Source: Amycolatopsis jejuensis
GTDB taxonomy: Bacteria > Actinomycetota > Actinomycetes > Mycobacteriales > Pseudonocardiaceae
Length of the DNA: 64,000 bases
NCBI RefSeq assembly: GCF_000717335.1
Contig: NZ_JNYZ01000002.1
Location: 124,001-188,000 of the forward strand
Reading direction: 5' to 3'
The translations under genes and the position numbers were made by a program. Position 1 is the stretch's first letter. Every line of letters begins with the position of its first letter. Below the pieces are notes generated by a model. The model ran no database searches, was not told the DNA's origin, and saw only the letters and a program-made list of their open reading frames with translations. Of the stretch, positions 39,350-48,387 are shown one piece after another.

Positions 39350-42085
39350 TCAACTTTCTTCTCCTGCACGGCGGATTTCGCCGCGGAGCCTGGGGTGCCA
39401 CAGGCGCGGGCTGCCGTACCCGAACCGGAGCAGCGTGGCGAGCACTCCGGTGGCGCCGGTCTGGTAACCGGCATGCACGGCGGCGCCACTGTCGTCGGGC
39501 GGGAGCAGCAGGCCGTTCTGGACGGTGTTTCGCGAGGTCAGCGCCGGTAGCGCGGCGGCAGGGGCCGGGCCGCCGGTGGCCGCGGCCAGGTCGAGGAGGA
39601 AGTCGGTGTTCCCGGCGACTCCGTGGCAGCTCGACAGCGGCAGGGACCACTGCGCGGCCCGTACCGCACGGGCTGCCCCTTCGGCGTCGGCGAGGTAGCG
39701 GGGCGAGCCGGTCACCAGCCACGCCCGGAGGAGGAAGCTGCCGATCCCGGAAGCCCCGTTGCACCAGGTGCTTTGCGGTACGTCGGTACTCGGTCCGGTG
39801 GGCCAGGTGACCAGGTCGCCGAGGCGGAGTGCGTTGTCGCACAAGAGATCCGCGCCCGTGCACGCCTCGGTGAGGAACTGCTCGTCGCCGGTTTCCGCCC
39901 CGAGATCGAGGAGGAAGGCGGAGATCCCGGCGGTCCCGTGTGCGAACCCGTAGCAGACCAGGTTCGCCGCGCGGGAATCGTCCGGTACCGGCCACAATCC
40001 GCGGCCGTACTTGCTGGACTTCGAGAGGTGCACGAGGGATTCGCCGCAGCGGCGGGCCAGGTCGAGGAAGGTGTGGTCGCCGGTGAGCTGCCAGAACCTG
40101 AGCTGCGCGGTACCCGCTCCGGCGAGCCCGCTGCACACCTCGGGAATGTGGTGCTCGGCAGGGATTTCCGCGGCGAGCTCGCAGGCGTGCTCGATGAGCA
40201 GCGGGTCGTTCAGCGCTACCGCGCATTCGAGCAGGGCCAGTGCGCTGCCGGACCGTCCGCAATGCAGGCCGGGCAGGATCGTCGGTTCCGCGGCGCACCG
40301 CGCGGCGATCCATTCACTGGTCGCTCGCAGCGCTGGTTCGAGGTCATCGCGACCAAGGTGGACGAACGCCTGGGTGAGGAAGCCGAGAACCCCCGCCGCG
40401 CCGTAATAGACCGTGGTCGGGTCCGTCTTGTTTCCCTGGTCGCCGGTGTCCCAGAGCCGGGGTGCGCGGGGAGCGGCCATCGTGCTGGTCAGGAAGGTGA
40501 TGCCGTCGTCGAGCATGCGCTGGGCAAGGTCGTCGGCGGCTTCGCTGGTGCTGGGCGCAGCCGTCGCGGGCGCCGGGGAGGAGAGCCAGGTCAGCACTGT
40601 GGTGATCGGCCAGCGATCCGCGGGCCGGTCGGCGGTGAGTGCGTGGATCAGCGGGGCGAGTTCGGCAGCGAGCGGACACTCTGCCGCGGCGGCCGCCAGC
40701 CAGTGCTGCAGTCGTTGCTGCCGAGCCGGTTCTGGGACGTCCTGGCTGGCCAGGACCGGATCGGTGCCGACCGCGGCACTGAACACGATCGCGCCGAACG
40801 CGTAGAGATCGAGGGCGTCGGTGGCCGAGAGCGGTTCCGGTCCGGCCTGCTCAGGCGCCGCGTAGCCGGGCGTGCCGACGGCGCTTACGCGCGAGCCTTG
40901 CCGGACCGCCATCTCCCAGTCGACGAGCTTCAGATCGGCGCCGGAGACGATGATGTTGGCGGGCGAGAGGTCGCGCACGACGATGCCGAGCCGGTGCACC
41001 GTCTGGAGAACCTGGGCCAGCGTGCGGATGGTCTGCAGGACGTTGGTACGGAGTGAGGCCGGCTCCCGATGCCACGCGCGGAGAGCGGTGCGCAAGGTCT
41101 GTCCGGGGATGGCTTCCGCGACGAGGAAGGTGTGCTCGGCGTTGTCGAACAGGTCGACGAATCCGGGCGCGACGCCGGTACCAGCGAGTTTCTGGAGCAT
41201 GCTTGCCTCGGCGCGCAACAGGTCGCGGACGTCGCTGCCGTCGGCCAGCCCGTCGACGTGCGCCCTGGCCTGTTTGACGATGACGTCGGCGCCGGTTTCG
41301 GTGTCGGTTGCGCGGAAGACGCCGCCCTTGTTCGAATGCCGGATTGCCGAACGGACCAGGTAACGGTCGGCGAGGAGAACCTGCCGGGGTGCCTCCATGG
41401 CCGGTGCGGGAATGCCGAGCGGCGGCGCCCACGGCGGCGGGGTGAACCAGGCCTCGCGCCGGTCCGGCACCGGGTTTCCGTCCGGATCGAGCAGGACCGG
41501 CTCGTAGCCGCCCTGGTCGGTCAGGCGCATCCGGGGGACGAAGGAACCGTATCGGTAATGCACCAGGCTGCCGGTGCGCAATGGCCGGTCGGAAAGGATT
41601 CTCGGGCCGGAAAGACCGTCGGTGACCTGATCGAGTTCGGTGGCAATGGCCAGCGCGTCGGCGGCCGGGTAGACAGTGAGGAACTTTCCCGAAGAACCGC
41701 GCTGTGCGTTCCGGGAATTGAGGCTTTGGACAGTTTCGGCAGTCGCGGCGAATTTGAAGGAACAGCCGCGGGTGAAGAGGACGGCGGCGCAGCGCCGGGC
41801 AACTTCGGCGGCGTTCGACGGGGTTGCGGAGACGTGGAGTTTCCAGCCCTGCTCCGGCAAAATCTCGCCGTCGCGCGTGACGTGCAGCCAAGGATCGGAA
41901 TGCCGGATCGACCAACCGGCGGGGAGCATTCGCGATACCGTGCGCCCCAGTCCGGCGTTCGACGTATAGCCGCCGATTCCGATCACGCCCCCTTCGTCGA
42001 TGAAGTTCTTCCGACGGTAGCCGGGTTTCGTTGCCGTTTTTCGGATTACCGTCTCACCGGGCAACAAGAAAGCGCGAACGGGCAC
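39350..42085 (-). CDS. Three-domain lanthipeptide synthetase (LanL-like, class III/IV)
   Basis: 911 residues from GTG. Lyase domain about 1-225 (EQGWKLHVSATPSNAAEV is typical). Kinase domain about 238-500: K271, RDLSPANIIV with D372, VDWE in place of DFG. LanC-like cyclase about 540-911 with AHGTAG (H716), WCNG (C775) and CHG (C820-H821). The zinc ligands are present, which points to class IV (LanL) rather than zinc-less class III. It phosphorylates and eliminates Ser/Thr, then closes thioether rings in the peptide encoded just downstream. No exporter or protease gene is adjacent. Confidence 0.88.
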   Translation of the reverse strand: MPVRAFLLPGETVIRKTATKPGYRRKNFIDEGGVIGIGGYTSNAGLGRTVSRMLPAGWSIRHSDPWLHVTRDGEILPEQGWKLHVSATPSNAAEVARRCAAVLFTRGCSFKFAATAETVQSLNSRNAQRGSSGKFLTVYPAADALAIATELDQVTDGLSGPRILSDRPLRTGSLVHYRYGSFVPRMRLTDQGGYEPVLLDPDGNPVPDRREAWFTPPPWAPPLGIPAPAMEAPRQVLLADRYLVRSAIRHSNKGGVFRATDTETGADVIVKQARAHVDGLADGSDVRDLLRAEASMLQKLAGTGVAPGFVDLFDNAEHTFLVAEAIPGQTLRTALRAWHREPASLRTNVLQTIRTLAQVLQTVHRLGIVVRDLSPANIIVSGADLKLVDWEMAVRQGSRVSAVGTPGYAAPEQAGPEPLSATDALDLYAFGAIVFSAAVGTDPVLASQDVPEPARQQRLQHWLAAAAAECPLAAELAPLIHALTADRPADRWPITTVLTWLSSPAPATAAPSTSEAADDLAQRMLDDGITFLTSTMAAPRAPRLWDTGDQGNKTDPTTVYYGAAGVLGFLTQAFVHLGRDDLEPALRATSEWIAARCAAEPTILPGLHCGRSGSALALLECAVALNDPLLIEHACELAAEIPAEHHIPEVCSGLAGAGTAQLRFWQLTGDHTFLDLARRCGESLVHLSKSSKYGRGLWPVPDDSRAANLVCYGFAHGTAGISAFLLDLGAETGDEQFLTEACTGADLLCDNALRLGDLVTWPTGPSTDVPQSTWCNGASGIGSFLLRAWLVTGSPRYLADAEGAARAVRAAQWSLPLSSCHGVAGNTDFLLDLAAATGGPAPAAALPALTSRNTVQNGLLLPPDDSGAAVHAGYQTGATGVLATLLRFGYGSPRLWHPRLRGEIRRAGEES

Positions 42086-42286
42086 TGCTTCCCGGTGTCG
42101 GGCGGCTTCCTTTGTCACCCGGAAGCAGGCATCCGGCAGTGGCCGGGTCTTCCGGCCGCCGGTGGACGGGGCCCCCGTGTACCGGCCACCCCGAACTCCC
42201 CGTTGACCCACCCCCGCGCTCCCGGCTATTCTCGAACTACGGAAGAAAACTTCCACGAAGCGAAAAAGCAAGGAGCGGACGTACCC

Positions 42287-43111
42287 ATGACCGGTCCCGC
42301 CGGGGAGCGGCACTCGCTGCCCTACACCGCCAACCTGTCGATCCTGTTCACCGAGCTCCCGCTGCTCGAGCGCGCCAAGGCCGCCCGGGCAGCGGGCTTC
42401 ACCTCGGTGGAGTTCTGGTGGCCCTTCGACAGCGCCGACCCGGCCGGAGCCGAGGTCGGGCGGTTCGTGCGGTCGATCGAGCAGGCCGGGGTCCGGCTCA
42501 CCGGGCTGAACTTCTACGCGGGGGACATGGCGGCGGGCGACCGCGGGCTCGTGTCGTGGGTCGGCCGCGAGGCGGAGTTCGCGACCAGCCTGACCATTGC
42601 GCTCGGCATTGCCGAGCGGCTCGGCTGCCGCAGCTTCAACGCGTTGTACGGCAACCGGATCGACGGCGTCGCACCGTCCGAACAGGACGATCTGGCCCGG
42701 AATCACCTGGCCACCGCAGCGAAGGCGGCCGCGGGCATCGGCGCGCAGCTGGTGCTCGAACCGTTGTCGGGCTCCGCCGCGTACCCGCTGAAGACGGCGG
42801 CCGACGCGGTCGCCGTCCTCGACGACCTCGGCCTCGGCAACGTACGGCTCCTTGCGGACCTCTATCACCTGGCGGTGAACGGCGAAGACCTCGGCTCCGT
42901 CATCGCCCGCTACACCCCGCGCACCGGGCACGTGCAGATCGCCGACGCACCGGGCCGGCACCAGCCGGGCACGGGGGAGCTGGACCTCGAAGGACATCTG
43001 GAGAAGCTGCAGGCGGCAGGCTACGCCGGACCGGTGGGTATCGAGTACAAACCGGACGGTTCCACAGTGGACTCACTGGCCTGGCTGCCGTACGAGCGAA
43101 GGGGAAACTGA
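42287..43111 (+). CDS. hyi: Hydroxypyruvate isomerase
   Basis: 274 residues, AAGGAG before ATG. TIM-barrel xylose-isomerase-like family: ANLSILFTELPLLERAKAARAAGF, EFWWPFD, metal-site stretches LVLEPLSG, LLADLYHLAVNGED and GHVQIADAPGRHQPGTGELD, and GIEYKP at the end. It interconverts hydroxypyruvate and tartronate semialdehyde. First of a three-gene glyoxylate operon, divergent from the lanthipeptide synthetase with a 201-bp gap in which I see no clear operator. Confidence 0.92.
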   Translation: MTGPAGERHSLPYTANLSILFTELPLLERAKAARAAGFTSVEFWWPFDSADPAGAEVGRFVRSIEQAGVRLTGLNFYAGDMAAGDRGLVSWVGREAEFATSLTIALGIAERLGCRSFNALYGNRIDGVAPSEQDDLARNHLATAAKAAAGIGAQLVLEPLSGSAAYPLKTAADAVAVLDDLGLGNVRLLADLYHLAVNGEDLGSVIARYTPRTGHVQIADAPGRHQPGTGELDLEGHLEKLQAAGYAGPVGIEYKPDGSTVDSLAWLPYERRGN

Positions 43112-44001
43112 TGAGCAGGATCGGGTTCATCGGGCTGGGTGTGATGGGCACACCGATGGCCGCGCACCTGGCCGGTGCCGGGCACGAGGTGAGCGGATTC
43201 GACCTCAGCGCCGACGCACTGGCGAAACTGGAGGCAGCCGGTGGCCGCGCGGCGAAGGAGGTCGCCGACGCGGTGTCCGGAGCGGACGTCGTGATCACCA
43301 TGCTGCCGGACCACCCACAGGTCGAGCAGGTCGTGCTCGCTCCCGGCGGGGTGCTCGACGCGGTCGCGTCCGGCACGCTGCTGGTGGACATGAGCACCAT
43401 CCGGCCGGAGACGTCGATCGAGGTCGCGAAAGCCGGTGCGGCCAAGGGAATCCGCGTGCTGGACGCGCCGGTGTCCGGTGGGCAGGCCGGTGCCGAGCAG
43501 GCCACGCTGTCCATCATGGTCGGTGGCGACGCGGCTGATTTCGCCGCTGCCGAACCGGTTTTCGAGGTGCTCGGCAAGACGATCGTGCATGTCGGCCCGC
43601 ACGGCGCGGGGCAGGTCGTGAAGGCGGCCAACCAGCTGGTGGTCGGCGGGATCTACGGTCTGGTCGCGGAAGCGATCGTGCTGCTGGAAGCGTCCGGAGT
43701 GGACGCTGGTACCGGCCTCGATGTCCTGGCCGGTGGTCTCGCGGGCAGCCGGATCCTGGAGCTGAAGCGCAAGTCGATGGTCGCGCGGGAGTTCCAGCCC
43801 GGCTTCCGGATCGACCTGCACCACAAAGACATGGGCATCGCACTGGCCGCGGCCCGGCAGTCCGAGGTGGCGTTGCCACTCACCGGTCTCGTCGCGCAGC
43901 TGATCGCGGCCGGGCGCGCGATGGGGTACGGCTCGCTGGATCATTCCGCGCTGCTGAAAGTCGTCGAAGAGCTGTCCGGCCGATCGCCGCAGGAGGTTTG
44001 A
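43111..44001 (+). CDS. glxR: 2-hydroxy-3-oxopropionate (tartronate semialdehyde) reductase
   Basis: 296 residues; the A of its ATG is the last base of the hyi stop. Beta-hydroxyacid dehydrogenase family: IGFIGLGVMGTPMAAHLAGAG binds NAD(P)H; DAPVSGGQAGAEQATLSIMVGG is the substrate loop, and the catalytic Lys is in GQVVKAANQL. It reduces tartronate semialdehyde to D-glycerate. Confidence 0.93.
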   Translation: MSRIGFIGLGVMGTPMAAHLAGAGHEVSGFDLSADALAKLEAAGGRAAKEVADAVSGADVVITMLPDHPQVEQVVLAPGGVLDAVASGTLLVDMSTIRPETSIEVAKAGAAKGIRVLDAPVSGGQAGAEQATLSIMVGGDAADFAAAEPVFEVLGKTIVHVGPHGAGQVVKAANQLVVGGIYGLVAEAIVLLEASGVDAGTGLDVLAGGLAGSRILELKRKSMVAREFQPGFRIDLHHKDMGIALAAARQSEVALPLTGLVAQLIAAGRAMGYGSLDHSALLKVVEELSGRSPQEV

Positions 44002-44003
44002 CC

Positions 44004-45698
44004 ATGGCCCGAGTCCCCGCTATGCAGGCAGTCGTCGACGTGCTGGCCGACGAGGGCGTCGACGTCGCCTTCGGCTGCCCCGGCGCCGCCATCCTGCCGC
44101 TTTACGATGCCTTGCAGGGCAGCGGTATCGAACACCTGGTGGTGCGCCACGAAGAGGGCGCCACGCACATGGCCGACGGCTGGGCGCGGACCACCGGCAA
44201 CGTCGGGGTCGCGATCGGCACGTCCGGTCCGGCCGGGACCAACATGATCACCGGCCTCTACACCGCACACGCCGACTCGATCCCGATCCTGTGCATCACC
44301 GGCCAGGCCGCGACGACGAAGCTGCACCAGGAAGCGTTCCAGGCGGTCGACATCGTCGAAATCGCCCGTCCGGTCACGAAGTGGGCCGTGCAGGTGAAGG
44401 AAGCCGCGCAGCTGCCGTGGATCTTCCGCGAGGCATTCCGGATCGCGCGCTCCGGACGGCCCGGCCCGGTGCTCATCGACCTGCCGATCGACGTCCAGAA
44501 GCAGGAAATCGAATGGGACTCCAGCATCGACTCGGCGCTGCCGGTGAGCACGGTCAAGCCGTCCCCGGCCCGCGTCGAACGGGCGCTGGACCTGCTGCTG
44601 GCCGCCGAACGCCCACTGATTCTGGCCGGTGGCGGCGTCGTGCTGGGCGAGGCGAGCGACCGGCTGCGCGAGGTCGCGGAACGGCTGGGCGTCCCGGTCG
44701 GCGTCACGCTCATGGGCAAGGGCAGCTTCCCGGAGGACCACGAGCTGTTCGCCGGGATGGCGGGGATCCAGACGTCACAGCGCTGGGCCAACGCGGCATT
44801 CCTGGAGTCCGACCTGGTCCTCGCACTGGGCGCCCGCTTCGGCGACCGGCACACCGGCGAACTGTCGGTCTACCGCGGCGACCGGAAGTTCATCCACGTC
44901 GACATCGAACCCACCCAGCTGGGCAAGGTGTTCGGCCCGGACCTCGGCGTCGTCTCGGACACCCGCGAATTCCTGGACGCGCTGCTGTCCGCACTAGCCG
45001 CGCGCGAGGTCCCCGCCCGCGACCGCGCGTGGGTCAAGCGGCTCGGCGACCTGAAGGCGGAACTGCCGCGCCGCGAGGACTTCGACAGCACCCCGATCAA
45101 GGCCCCGCGGGTGTTCAAGGAGCTCAACGAGTTCTACGGCCCGGAAACGTATTTCGTCACCGCGATCGGGCTGTACCAGATCTGGTCCGGCCAGTTCCAG
45201 CGCGCCCACCTGCCGCGGCACTACCAGGTGTGCGGCCAGGCAGGCCCGCTCGGCTGGGAAATCCCGGCCGCGATCGGGGTGAAGAAGGCCCGCCCGGACG
45301 CGGAGGTCGTCGGCGTCGTGGGCGACTATTCGTTCCAGTTCCTGGTGGAGGAGCTGGCGGTGGCCGCACAGTACGACGTCGGGTTCGTGCTCGTGATGCT
45401 GAACAACGAGTACCTGGGCCTGATCCGCCAGTCGGAGCTGCCGTACGACATGAACTACCAGGTCGACATCCACTACGACGACCACGGCACGGACAACGTG
45501 AAGATCATGGAAGCGTACGGCTGCTCGGGCACCAGGGTCGTGGAACCGGGCGACATCCGGTCGTCACTGGAGTGGGCCCGCAAGGAAGCGGAACGCACCC
45601 GCCGCCCGGTACTGGTGGAAATCATGATCGAACGCGAGGCGAACGCCGCCATGGGCCCGGCACTGGACGCAGTGCGCGAGTTCGAGGCGGCTGGTTGA
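44004..45698 (+). CDS. gcl: Glyoxylate carboligase (tartronate-semialdehyde synthase)
   Basis: 564 residues, AGGAGG before the ATG. ThDP/FAD enzyme joining two glyoxylates with loss of CO2. Typical Gcl stretches: GTSGPAGTNMITGLYTAHAD, QAVDIVEIARPVTK, GQAGPLGWEIPAAIGV, and GDYSFQFLVEELAVAAQY. Residue 50 is Glu (RHEEGATHM), aligned with Val51 of E. coli Gcl, which is famous for lacking the catalytic glutamate of ThDP enzymes. The C-terminus is about 30 residues shorter than in E. coli. The operon context supports the Gcl role despite this. Confidence 0.88.
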   Translation: MARVPAMQAVVDVLADEGVDVAFGCPGAAILPLYDALQGSGIEHLVVRHEEGATHMADGWARTTGNVGVAIGTSGPAGTNMITGLYTAHADSIPILCITGQAATTKLHQEAFQAVDIVEIARPVTKWAVQVKEAAQLPWIFREAFRIARSGRPGPVLIDLPIDVQKQEIEWDSSIDSALPVSTVKPSPARVERALDLLLAAERPLILAGGGVVLGEASDRLREVAERLGVPVGVTLMGKGSFPEDHELFAGMAGIQTSQRWANAAFLESDLVLALGARFGDRHTGELSVYRGDRKFIHVDIEPTQLGKVFGPDLGVVSDTREFLDALLSALAAREVPARDRAWVKRLGDLKAELPRREDFDSTPIKAPRVFKELNEFYGPETYFVTAIGLYQIWSGQFQRAHLPRHYQVCGQAGPLGWEIPAAIGVKKARPDAEVVGVVGDYSFQFLVEELAVAAQYDVGFVLVMLNNEYLGLIRQSELPYDMNYQVDIHYDDHGTDNVKIMEAYGCSGTRVVEPGDIRSSLEWARKEAERTRRPVLVEIMIEREANAAMGPALDAVREFEAAG

Positions 45699-46401
45699 CG
45701 GATCCGGGCCGGGGTGTGGTTGTGATGGCCCGCCCCGGCCCGGATCCCGCTTGCGGTGAGGAGTTTCGGCCACGGACTCCGTGTCCGCAGGCGCTGGTTA
45801 CGGCCTCCGGTGACGGACTCCATTGGCAGACTGCGGCGACGGCCCTTCTTTCCCGGACTGCGGTGGCAGGCCCCGGTGACCGTTCCACCTACGGGCGCGA
45901 GCAAGGGACTGCGGCGACGGCCTCGGGCGGCGGCTTGCCGGTGGCAGGCTGCCGCGACGAATTTCGGTGCCGATTCCGGCCAACTGACTCCGGCGAACTG
46001 ACTCCGGCCGACTGACTCCGGCGACAGAGGTATGGGACGGACGTCAGCGACAGACTCCGGTGATGGCCTCGGGCAGCCGCAGGCTGCCAGAGGCAGCCTG
46101 CGGCCATGGACTTCCGTGCGGCTCGAGGACCGGTTTCCGTGCGGGACCTCCGTGCCCTACTCCAAGACCGACTTCCGTGCCCGGCTCCAGGACCGATTTC
46201 CGTGCGGGACCTCCATGTCCGGCTCCAGGACGACTTCGCCGCCCGACTTCGGCGCCCGACTTCGGCGCCCGACTTCAGTGGCGGACGTCAAGGATGGACG
46301 TCAGCGGCGAACCCAAGCTGCGGGACTCAAGTAGCGGAGTTCAAGGGGCGGGACTCAAGCGCCTGGCTCAAGGGCGAACCCCCGTGTCAGGTTGCCCCCG
46401 T
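45699..46401. repeat. Intergenic region of degenerate short repeats
   Basis: About 700 bp without a convincing gene. It contains many imperfect copies of short blocks: ACTGACTCCGG (three times around 45981-46020), GGACTGCGGCGACGGC-like units (45828, 45906), TTTCCGTGCGGGACCTCC twice (46134, 46197), and GCCCGACTTCGGC copies around 46240-46270. Frames crossing it lack RBS and family features. It looks like decayed tandem duplication. Confidence 0.65.
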
Positions 46402-47211
46402 TCAGAGAACCGGGACCAGCTCGGCCAGCGCGGCGAGCAGGTCCGCGTCCCGGGTGTCCGGTGCGGCGTGGAACACCACGAGCTGCAGCGCGTCCGGGCC
46501 GGGGATGTCCAGTTTGTCGCTCTGCAGCGTGAGGTCTCCGGCGCCGGGGTGCCGGAACCGGACGCGGTGGCCGGTTCTCGGCTTGATGTCGTGGCGGGAC
46601 CACAGGTTGCGGAAGTGCTCGCTGCTTGCGGAGAGGTCCGCGACGAGCTCGGTCACCGCGGGGTCTCCGACGTCCGGGCCCAGCGCGGCGCGCAAACCGG
46701 CGACGCCGTCGGCGGCCGTCTGGTTCCAGTCGGGGCGGAGGTCGCGTTCGGCCGGGTCCAGGAAGATTGCGCGGAGCAGGTTGCGCCCGGCGGCGTAGTT
46801 CGGCGAAATCGCGGCGGCGATGGGGTTTGCGGCGAGGACGTTGGTGAGCCGGTCCTGGACGTACGCCGGGTTCGTCGCCCACGTGGCGATCAGCTCCACG
46901 ATGCTCGGGGGCACCTGCGGCCGCGGCGTGACCCGGCTTCGCGACGGCGCGGCGAGCTGATGGAGGTGGGCGCGAGCGGGGTCGTCAAGCTGGAGTGCGC
47001 GGGCGAGTGCGTCGAGTACCTGCGCGGACGGATTCTGGTCGCGGCCTTGCTCCAGCCGGACGTAATAGTCGCTGCTGATCCCGGCCAGCAGCGCCAGCTC
47101 CTCCCGGCGCAGTCCGCGGACGCGGCGGCGCCCGCGGTCGGGCAGTCCGACGTCGCCGGGGGAGACCAGTTCACGCCGTGCGCGCAGGAAGTCGCCGAGG
47201 AGGTTGTCCAC
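46402..47211 (-). CDS. XRE-type regulator with MmyB-like ligand domain
   Basis: 269 residues. HTH at about 30-85 (LRREELALLAGISSDYYVRLEQGRDQNPS), then the MmyB-like domain (TWATNPAYVQDRLTNVLAAN, then RFRHPGAGDLTL) typical of actinobacterial regulators that bind small lipids or fatty acids. The GTG start follows TAGACT by six bases, so its message is probably leaderless. Divergent from cmtR. A nearby SDR or oxidoreductase is the usual target of such proteins; none adjoins it here. Confidence 0.88.
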   Translation of the reverse strand: MDNLLGDFLRARRELVSPGDVGLPDRGRRRVRGLRREELALLAGISSDYYVRLEQGRDQNPSAQVLDALARALQLDDPARAHLHQLAAPSRSRVTPRPQVPPSIVELIATWATNPAYVQDRLTNVLAANPIAAAISPNYAAGRNLLRAIFLDPAERDLRPDWNQTAADGVAGLRAALGPDVGDPAVTELVADLSASSEHFRNLWSRHDIKPRTGHRVRFRHPGAGDLTLQSDKLDIPGPDALQLVVFHAAPDTRDADLLAALAELVPVL

Positions 47212-47217
47212 GTGTTC

Positions 47218-47261
47218 AGTCTACGAGGGCTTGCCTGATGATTCAGTGAAGGCTGTACTAT
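47218..47261. promoter_or_regulatory. Divergent leaderless promoters of the XRE gene and cmtR
   Basis: Leftward -10 TAGACT (47218-47223, minus strand) ends six bases before the XRE GTG. Rightward -10 TACTAT (47256-47261) ends seven bases before the cmtR ATG. The 57-bp intergenic region must hold all control sites for both genes. Confidence 0.5.
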
Positions 47262-47268
47262 TGCCTCC

Positions 47269-47592
47269 ATGCTGATCTCCGAAACCCGGGAACGGGCGCT
47301 CGCCCGGCTGGGTCGCGCGCTGGCCGACCCGACGCGCTGCCGGATTCTCGTGGCGGTGCTCGACGGGGTCACGTACCCGGCGCAGCTGGCCGAGCATCTG
47401 GAACTCAGCCGGTCGAACGTCTCGAACCACCTCGCGTGCCTTCGTGGCTGCGGGCTGGTGGTCGCGACGTACGAGGGCCGTCAGGTCCGCTACGCGATCG
47501 CGGACCCGCACCTCGCGCGCGCGTTGACCGAGCTGACACAGGTGGTGCTGGCGGTCGGTTGCGCCGACGATGCCGGGTCGGTGACGTCGTGA
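47269..47592 (+). CDS. cmtR: CmtR-type Cd/Pb-sensing ArsR regulator
   Basis: 107 residues. ArsR winged helix with LSRSNVSNHLACLRGCGLVVATYEGRQVRY, carrying the paired cysteines of the CmtR metal site in the recognition helix, and a third Cys near the C-terminus (LAVGCADD). In CmtR these bind Cd or Pb and release DNA. It overlaps the next gene, a membrane transporter, by GTGA. Confidence 0.9.
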   Translation: MLISETRERALARLGRALADPTRCRILVAVLDGVTYPAQLAEHLELSRSNVSNHLACLRGCGLVVATYEGRQVRYAIADPHLARALTELTQVVLAVGCADDAGSVTS

Positions 47593-48236
47593 CCAGCGGT
47601 GATCTGCCGGTGGAGGGTTGTTGCGCCGCTGGTGGCCCGTCCGGAGCGCGGCGGGCGGTGCTGCATCGGCGGGTGCGGTGGCTCGTAGCCGGGACGATCA
47701 CGTACAACGTGGTCGAGGCAGTGGTCGCCGTCGCCGCTGGGACCGTCGCGTCGTCGGCCGCCCTGGTCGCGTTCGGGCTGGACTCGGTGGCCGAGGTGCT
47801 TTCCGCGCTCGCGGTGGCGTGGCAGTTCTCCGGCGCGGACCCGGAACGGCGGGAGCGGGCTGCGCTGCGCGTGATCGCGGTGTCGTTCTTCCTGCTGGCC
47901 GCCTACATCACCGGCGATGCGCTGTGGTCCCTTTTCGGCGGCGGCGAAGCGGCGCACTCGACGGCCGGGATCGTGCTTGCCGCGGTCTCGCTCGTGGTGA
48001 TGCCTGTGCTGTCGACCGCGCAACGACGTGCCGGACGGGAGCTCGGCTCGGCCAGCGCGGTCGCGGATTCGAAGCAGACGCTGCTCTGCACTTACCTTTC
48101 CGCGGTGCTGCTGGTGGGGATGCTGGTGAACACGCTGTTCGGCTGGTACTGGGCGGATCCGTTGGCAGCATTGGTGATTGCGGCGGTCGCAGTCCGCGAG
48201 GGACGCGAGGCTTGGCGGGGCGAGCACTGCTGCTGA
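47589..48236 (+). CDS. CDF-like cation transporter under cmtR
   Basis: 215 residues, about six membrane helices. N-terminus carries CC near residue 11, C-terminus ends HCC. AAGTVASSAALVAFGLDSVAEV has the S-x3-A-x3-D metal-site pattern of cation diffusion facilitators, and SASAVADSKQTLLCTYLS the second one, but the cytoplasmic C-terminal domain is absent. Probably a Cd/Pb/Zn exporter; the CC pairs may relay metal. Confidence 0.8.
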   Translation: MTSGDLPVEGCCAAGGPSGARRAVLHRRVRWLVAGTITYNVVEAVVAVAAGTVASSAALVAFGLDSVAEVLSALAVAWQFSGADPERRERAALRVIAVSFFLLAAYITGDALWSLFGGGEAAHSTAGIVLAAVSLVVMPVLSTAQRRAGRELGSASAVADSKQTLLCTYLSAVLLVGMLVNTLFGWYWADPLAALVIAAVAVREGREAWRGEHCC

Positions 48237-48387
48237 CCGCGGGTCAGCCACCACTGCACGGCGCGCAATGCGGTGGCGAGCGCGAGGAACACGCCAACCA
48301 GTAGTGCCGCTACGGCTAGATCACTCACATCGGGCCTTTCTGCTCACCCGAGGATTAACCGGCGCGGCGGCTGGTGTCGTCGCCGCT

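Noticed and set aside
39350..42085. An ordinary Ser/Thr kinase
   Set aside because: The N-terminal lyase-type domain and the C-terminal LanC domain with C775, C820 and H821 identify a lanthipeptide synthetase; DFG is replaced by DWE.
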